Source of the DNA: Pterois miles
Lineage: Eukaryota; Chordata; Actinopteri; Perciformes; Scorpaenidae
Direction of reading: 5' to 3'
Assembly (NCBI GenBank): GCA_947000775.1
Contig: CAMQGK010000332.1
Location: forward strand, 1,106,001-1,170,000
DNA length: 64,000 nt
How positions within the stretch are numbered: position 1 is the first letter of the stretch; each line of letters begins with the position of its first letter. Made by a program: the position numbers and the translations under genes. The notes beneath the pieces are model-generated. The model was not told the DNA's origin and did not search any database. It was given only the letters and a program-made list of their open reading frames with translations. Shown here in pieces: positions 38,001 to 47,000 of this stretch.

Positions 38001-41000
38001 GGACCTAATAATTGTGTCTCTTCTCTTTGCAAGTGATGTGGTTCTGTTGGCCTCATCAGACCGTGACCTTCAGCACACACTGGGGCGGGAGATGGACAGG
38101 TGATTTGGTGGGGCATCAGCAGCAACACAGGCATTGTGACCATTCGGGTGAAGAGGGAGTTGACTGAGGTGGGCTGCAGCTGAGTGTGAAATGAGGGAGG
38201 ACAGTCAATGCCTCCAAGTCTGATGCCATGGTGCTCTGTTGGAAACCAGTGAACTGCATGTCTGGGTTGGGAGTGAGTCTTTGCCCCAGGCGAGGGAGCG
38301 CAAATATCTTTGGATCTTATTCACCAGTGAGGATAAAATGGGGCGGGAGGTGGACAGGTAGTTTGGTGTGGTGTTGGAGTTATGCAGGTGCTGTACTGAG
38401 CCAGAAAGCAAAGCTCTCGATTTACCAGTCCATCTATGTTCCAACCCTCACTTATGGTTATGAGGTTTAGATAGTGACCGATCGCTGATTGTAGATACAA
38501 GCAGTTGAAATGAGTTTCCTTTGTAGGGTGGTTGGGCTCAGCCTTAGAGAGAGGGTGAGGAGCTCAGATGTCCTCCTGGACGCCTCCCTTTGGAGATTTT
38601 CTGGGCACGTCCAACTGGCAGGAAACCAATAGAACCAAAAGAGTTGTTCATGAGTCAGTTCGCTAGTGACGGGTGAATGACACTTACTGGGCTATTAAAA
38701 GAACTAGCCCTCTCATCACTTTTGCCAACTGTGAAGGTGACACTGGGGCCATATCAGATGGCTGGTCACTTTACTGCTTCCCTGTTAAATAAATATTATA
38801 CTGTGTATTTTGTGTTAGATCAATGATGCCAAACGGGCAGCTCAGGACACCAAAGACCAAGCCAAAGACCTCCAGGACTGGATCAACAACAACATGGACT
38901 CCCTCAAGAGAGAGAAAAATAAAATCAAGGAGCTCATCCAGCGTGTCAAAGATTACCTGATGGGTCAGTGTTAAGGTGATACTACAGGAAGCTGTTCCTC
39001 AATGGGAGGACTCTGGTTAAACCATTTGATCAGTTTACAGAGAAGAGATTCTTATGATGGGAGACGTTCATATTTTGGTTTTCAGACGCTGCATTATTAA
39101 AGAATAACTAGTTGAGTAAATTAAGCTTCTGGAGCTTTTTGTGAGGACTAATTTTGCGTTCCTATCATGTTGGAGTTACCAAATTTCTAAATTTCAGACT
39201 TGTAAATATTGTTGAAGTCATAATTACCACGGAGGTTTTTCTGAAAGCTCTGATATACAGTACACTGTATATACAGTAGATGACTTGTTGTTTCAACCTG
39301 GACCTTATTTTCCCATGTTTTTGTGTCTCAGTGACTAATGAGGATAACACTCTCTGAAACTGGTCCAGTACTGATGTAGAACAATGCAACCGCCAGCTGC
39401 TAAACAAGCTTTAATATAATCATTTGGCAACCTTGTTCCATCTGTTTATGTCCACTTGAAGTTGTTGTTGCTGACAAATTGCTGGTGTCCCATGGTACTT
39501 GTTTCTTTAACTCTCACTCACATATCTGTCAGTGACACAATGACAAATAGAAAGAGAAAGGTCAGAAAAATGTTTTATTTCTCTGTAGGGTCCTTTTCTT
39601 TCTTCTCTTTCCTTTCTTTTCTTCAGACAATAACAATCTGACTGTCCTCAGTTCACCATCAGGAGAGTTACTGTAGCAGCCACGGTGCTGCGTTCGCTGT
39701 CTGCAGTTTACCATCAGGAGAGTTACTGTAGCAGCCATGGTGCTGTATTCACTGTTCCCAGTTCATTGTTAGGAGAGTTACTGTAGCAGCCACGGTGCTG
39801 TGTATAGTGTTGCTCACATGCAGCCATTTTCCCTGTAAAAGTCCTCCATCATTTAGTTTAGCAGGTTGTCAGATCTGTCTGCCTGGTGTAACGATACTCT
39901 GTCGCCGGCTTAACTTTAGCGACTGTCTGACAAACCGTGTGAGTGTTTGTGCTGTGTTAGCTGCTGTAGCTCTGCTGGAGGCTTGTGCTCGCTGTAGCCA
40001 CACACACACTTCAGCTAGTTTCCGACAGACTGTGTGTGGTGGTGAGTTTGGGTTTGTTGGTGGTGTTATAACTGTGAACGTAGCTGTAGCAGACAGTTTA
40101 TTTGTCAATGAATAGATGCTATGAGGCTACATCTCTTCCACTTTGTTCCACTCAAGACAGACTTCTTGTATCCTGCAAAGCCGGCTCAGACTCTCTTAAG
40201 GTGGACCAGCTTTTCTCCTAAAACTGACTTCTGTGTTTATCTCAGCTTTTTAATTAATTGTTTTTTTTTAACCCTTTAACTGATAGCATTAATTAGTTAA
40301 AATGTTTAATGTTGATCATCGGTTCATTATTATCAACATCCCTAGTTCTTACCAGTACCTGTGTTGTAGGTTGTTTTAGGTTGTATAGGTTTGTTGTAGT
40401 GTTGGTCAGACAGTTGACAACGCAACCAGCTTCTTTTTATCTAAAGTGTTGACTCCACCCAACCAGGCCAGTTTTGGTGTCATTAAAATAAATGCTTCCT
40501 CATACACTGTTCACCAAATCTCATTGTAGACAAAACACAACTAAGTTTTCAACAGGTTAACACACCTGATCATATGATATGTAACTCAGTTCATATAGTT
40601 TTAAACTGATTTTATACTTCAACTGCAACATAATTAATCATGTTTCCTCACTGACAGATGAGATGGTTCCTCCAGAGGACATTGAGAAAATGGCTCGAGC
40701 TGTGCTGGACATTCATCTGCCACGATCACCTGACCAGATCCGATCAATGATCAATGGCATCAATAATCTGATGTTTAACACCACCAATTTCTGGGATGAC
40801 CTAAAGAACCTGGAGGAACATGCCAAGACCGCCCAGGACCTATTGCAGGAAGCTCAATCACTCAAGTCAGTGTCTGAAAACATGCAATAACATTTAGGGC
40901 TCATAGGGCTGTGCCAAATAGTTTGATGTTTCAATCATAACTTTATGTTTTTGGTATATCCATTCATTGTGTTTAAAGGCATCATTTCTGCACAGTTGCA

Positions 41001-44000
41001 GATAATGTTTAGGCTACACTAATCAGTGTTTCCCCTATGTTCCTTCTGCAGCAGTAATTCTGTTGCACCAAACTCATCGTGTATGCAATGGTGAAGATAA
41101 TATCACTACCACTTCTAGTCTCAGAAGTAAAATATATTCTACTGTTAGTAGAATTACATTTCAGTGGCTAAGTACATTTAAAAAATAGTCACAACCTATT
41201 TATATCCAATGAAATATATTCTGCTTCAAATGATGAGGCTTCATCGATATTTAGCAGACATTCTTGGGAAGACCTGATTTTAGCAGGAGACACAGGTTTT
41301 ATAGTTTATCAGTGAACCTAATCCATAACAATGGTGAGACCAGAGCCTTTCTCAAACTAGATCCTCTCCACTCCCACTCCATCTGTAGTCTCCCTTACAG
41401 CTCTATGAATCACCCTTCTGTGAGGTGGAGAATAGAATAGAATAGAATAGAATGTCCTTTATTGTCATTATTCAGAATGAACAACGAAATAGGAGATCTT
41501 CTCCTTGTTCAGTGCGATAAATATTAAATAACAAATACAGGGTGCAAAAATAAAAAATACTATATCCAGATAAAAAATAGTTTCAGTGCAATTCGCTATA
41601 TGTACAGATGAACATAAAAGACTATGGATAGAATTGCATGATGTGAAATGTATTGCACAGAGCATAGAGGGATAGGATAAAATATGAATAATAAATAAAA
41701 CTACTAAATATAAAATATAAATACTAAAAAATAAGCTACATGAGAAATCAAACTGGTATTTTAATGCTAAGTTGTTTCTTATGTTGAGGGAGCGGACAAA
41801 GAACATCGATGTGACCAAGATCGGCAGAGATGTTTATGCCGCAGAGAAAGCTCAGGATCAAGCCAACAACGACCTGGATTCAGCCAGCCGGGATAGAGAC
41901 ACGGCCAAAGACCAAATCCAAGATGTAAAGATTAAAAATATTGAAAAAGTCTCAAACATCTGGCACTTGAGTTCAGCCCTGGCTGATGTCTTTAAATATG
42001 TTAAACTGTATTGTGTTTCAGATGAAAGACAAACTGGACAGAATTGAGACAAAGCTGATGAACCGTCAACCTAAAGATCTGCAGGATGAGACTGAAAGCC
42101 TGAAGAGGAAAACTGAGCAGAACAGAGAAATGGCCAAGGACGGCAAAGAAGCTGCAGACTCTGCTTTACAACAAACTACTGACACCAAACCAGTAAGACT
42201 ACTGACTCTGAACCAGTAAGACTTCTGACACCAAACTAGTACAACTACTGACAACGAACCAGTAAGACTGCTGACACCAAAATGGTACAACTACTGACAT
42301 TGAATCAGTAGGACTACTGACACTGAACAAGTAAGACTACTGACACCAAATTAGTACAACTACTGACACTGAACCAATAAGACTAATGACACAGAACCAA
42401 CTAGAAAAGCACTCCGAGAGCGCAGACCTCCGCCAGGCACCATAGTTTCCCCCCATATTGTAATTCACTCCAAAATAAAAATCATTTTTTAAAAAGAATT
42501 TTATATCATTGGCAAACATAGAACATATATACAAGACACAACATAAAACTCACAATACATTATTTCTAAAACCAACATATGTACATTAACATTTTACAAA
42601 GTGATACAAACTGTGTCATGGTCAGAAAAATAACAGTCTTCAACACATATCTGGGGATTTTGATTATTGTTGAAGTAAGCATGGGATTTGATACAAGTAA
42701 ACATTGTAAATCCCTGAGTCAAATTTCATGAGCTTTGGGCAACAATTACCAGAGATATTGAGAAACAATTTTTTGGGTCCCATTTACCCCAATGTTAACG
42801 AAAATTTCAAAGTGATCCAGAATCCAGGATTTCTTCCAAATCACCCCCAAAATTAAATCAGTTCTCCCTTTTCACATTTTCGACACACCCTGAAAATTTC
42901 ATCAAAATCCATTTTTAAGTTTTTGAGTTATCTTGAACACAGAAAAACAAACAAACAAACAGATAAACGCTGGCAAAAACATAACCTCCTTGGCGGAGGT
43001 AATAAGACTACTGACACCAAACTACTAAGATTACTGACGCCGAACTGGTACAACTACTGACATAGAATCAGTAGGACTATTGACACCAAACTTGTACAGC
43101 TACAGACACCAAACCAGCAAGACTACGGACACCAAACTAGTACAACTACTGACACTGAACCAATAAGACTACTGACACAGAACAAATAAGACTACTGACA
43201 CCAAACTAGTAAGATTACTGACGCTGAACCAGTAAGACTACTGACACCAAACTGGTACTACTGACATCGAATCAGTAGGACTATTGACACCAATCTGGTA
43301 CAACTACAGACACCAAACCAGTAAGACTACTGACACCAAATGAGTAAAGACTACTGAAACCAAAGGAGTACAACTACTGACACTGAACCAGTAAGACTAC
43401 TGAAAGGATACTAGTAGTACTACAGACATCAAACCAGTACGAATACTGACACGGAACCAGTAAGACTGCTGACACCAAACTACTAGAAATACTGTCACCA
43501 AACCAGTAGGACTACTGACACTGAACCAGTAGGACTACTGAGTCTGTGAATATTCTCATTCATCCAGGTCAGATTCATTCTGGCAACAACTGAATCGAAG
43601 GCAACTGGACTTAGATTTGTCTCTGAAGACATTTCGCCCCTTATCCCTATATCCTCCAAGTGGCTTCATCAGTTCGTAACACAGCAGTCTGACACCAAAC
43701 CGATACTGATGTAGTGCACGGTTTGGAATACAGACTGATGTAGTACAGAGTATGCAGTACAGACTGATGTCGTACACAGTATGCAGTATAATACAGACTG
43801 ATATAGTACAGAATATGCAGTACAGACAGATGTAGTACGCAGTATGCAGTATAGTACAGACTGATGTAGTACACAGTATGAAGTATAAACTGATGTAGTA
43901 TCCAGTAGAGACTGATGTAGTACACAGTATGCAGTACAGACTGATGTAGTACACAGCATGGAGTACAAACAGATATAGTACACAGTATGCAGTACAGACT

Positions 44001-47000
44001 GATGTAGTACACAGTACAGAGTAATGTAGTATGCAGTAGACATGGATGTAGTACACAGTATGTAGTACAGATTGATGTAGTACACACTATGCAGTAGAAA
44101 CTGATGTAGTCCACAAGATGCAGTGCAGACTGATGTAGTACACAGTATGCAGTACAGACTGACCTAGTACACTTTATGCAGTATAGACTAATGTAGTACA
44201 CCGTATAAAGTACAGACTGATGTAGTACATGTTATGGAGTACAGACAGATGTAGTCCACACTATTCAACACAGATTTATGTAGAATGCAGTATGCAGTAC
44301 AGACTGCTGTAGTACATGGTATGGAGTACAGACTGATGTAGTCCACACTATTCAATACAGATTTATGTAGAATGCAGTATGCAGTAGTACACAGTATACA
44401 ATAGAGACAGATGTAGTACACAGTATGCAGTAGAGACTGATGTAGTACACAGTATTGAGTACAGACTGATGTAGTACACAGTATGCAATACTGACTAATG
44501 CAGTACACAGTATGCAGTAAGGTATTATAACCTGTGTCTCTGTAACAGGAGCTGGATGACGTCATGAGGCAGTATGAGGTTTTGAAGCAGAAACACTGGA
44601 ATCAGACGGTTCAGGGTAATGCTGGAGAGCGACTGAAAACTATCATGGAGGAGGCGGAGAGGATGAAGGACCAAGTGGAGGACAAACTCAGACAGATAGA
44701 AGGTAGTATTTACTAATGTTATTTCTATTATTTAGTCTGGCAATTGTCTCTCATTTCTCATTTTCAACCGCTTATCCGGGGTCGGGTCGCGGGGGCAACA
44801 GTCCCAGCAGGAGACCCCAAACTTTCCTTTCGCGGACCACATTAACCAGCTCTGACTGGGGGATCCTAAGGCATTCCCAGGCCAGTGTGGAGATATAATC
44901 TCTCCACCTAGTCCTGGGTCTTTCCTGGGGCCTCCTCCCAGCTGGTGGTACCTGGAACACCTCCTGAGGGAGGCGCCAAGGGGGCATCCTTGCCAGATGC
45001 CCGAACCACCTCAACTGGCTCCTTTCAATGCAAAGGAGCAGCGGCTCTACTCCGAGTCCCTCACGGATGGCTGAGCTTCTTACCTTATCTCTAAGGGAGA
45101 CGCCAGCCACCCTCTTGAGAAAATCCATTTCAGCAACTTGTACCCGGGATCTATTTCTTTTGGTCATGACCCATCCCTCATGACCATAGCTGAGAGTAGG
45201 AACGAAGATTGACCGGTAGATCAAGAGCTTTGCCTTCTGGCTCAGCTCTCTCTTCGGCACAACGGTGCAGTAAAGTGACTGCAATACCACCCCCGCTGCT
45301 CCGATTCTCTGGCCAATCAAACGTTGTTCCCTCACTTGCAAACAACACCCTGAGGTACTTGAACTCCTAAAGACTCATTCCCTACCCAGAACAGACAATC
45401 CATTGGTTTCCTGCTGAGAACCATGGGCTCAGATTTTGAGGTGCTGATCCTCATCCCAGCCGCTTCACACTCAGCTGCAAACCAATCCAGTGAGTGCTGG
45501 AAGTCGCAGACCGATGATGCCAGCAGAGCCACATCATCTGGAAAAATCAGCGATGAGATCCTCACCCCATACTCCTGCAGCACCTCCCACAGTATCCCCT
45601 GGATGACCCGAACGTATGCCTTCTCCAATTCCACAAAGCACATGTAAACTGGATGGGCGTATTCCCAGGCCCCCTCCAGGATCCTTGCGAGAGTGAAGAG
45701 CTGATCTGTTGTTCCATGAAATCCGCATTGTTCCTCTTCAATCCAAGGTTCTGCTATCGGCCAAACCCTCCTTTCCAGCACCCTATAGTATACTTTACCA
45801 GGGAGGCTGAGTAGTGTGATAGCCCTGTAATTGGCACACACTCTTTGGTCCCCCTTTTTGAACAGGGGAACCACCACCCCGGTCTGCCACTCCTTAGGCA
45901 CTGTCCCCGACTTCCACGCAATGTTGAAGAGATGTGTCATCCATGACAGCCCTTCCACACCCAGAGCCTTCAGTATTTCTGGGCGAATCTCGGCAATCCC
46001 TGGGGCCTTGCCACTGCAGAGCTGTTTAAGTACCTCAGTGGCTTCCCCCAGGGATATTGACGATGATCCCCCATCAGCTTCCAGCTCTGCCTCTACAAGA
46101 GGGACGTATCATTCAGGTTCAGGAGTTCCTCAAAGTGCTCCTTCCACCACCTGGTTACCTCCTCAGTTGAGGTCACCAGGGTTACTTACTTACTGTACAC
46201 AGCTTGGATGGTTCCCTGTTTCCCCCTCCTGAGGTGCCAAACCGTTTTCCAGAAGCACCTTGGTGTCGACCAAAAGTCCTTCTCCATGGCTGCTCCAAAC
46301 TCCTCCCACACTTTCTGCTTTGCCTCCTTTACGGCGGCGGCTGCTGCCCTACGAGCCCGTCAGTACCTTGCAACTGCCTCCGGAGTCCTCCAAGACAACA
46401 TATCCTGGAAGGACTCCTTCTTCAGTCAGACAGCTTCCCTGACCACCGGTGTCTACCACAGTGTTTGAGGTTTACCGCCCCTTGAGGCACCCAAGACCCT
46501 CAGGCCACAGCTCACCGCTGTAGCTTCAGAAATGGAAGCTTAGAACATTGCCCACTCAGGTTCAATGCCCACACCCTCCACAGGGATTCCAGAAAAGCTC
46601 CACCGGAGGTGTGTGTTGAAGATCTCTCGGATAGAGGCGTCCTCCAGATGTTCCCAGTTCACCCACACTACCCGTATGGGTTTACCAGGCCTTTCCAAAG
46701 TCTTACCCCACCCTCTGATCAAACTCACCACCAGATGGTGATCAGTTGACAGCTCCGCCCCTCTCTTGACCCAATTGTCCAAAACATGCGGCCTCAGATC
46801 AGATGATATGATTAGAAAATGGATCATCGACCTTCGGCCTAGGGTGCTCTGGTACCAAGTACACGTATGAGCATCCTCATGTTCGAACATGGTATTTGTT
46901 ATGGACAGTCCATGACTAGCACAGAAGTCCAATAATAGACGACCATTTGGGTTCAGATAAGGGAGGCCATTCCTCCCAATCATGCCTCTCCAGGTGCCTC

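Noticed and set aside
43556..44565. Long reverse-strand ORFs rich in Tyr, Ile, Cys
   Set aside because: They are translations of the 29-bp minisatellite, with no domain and repeat-driven composition.
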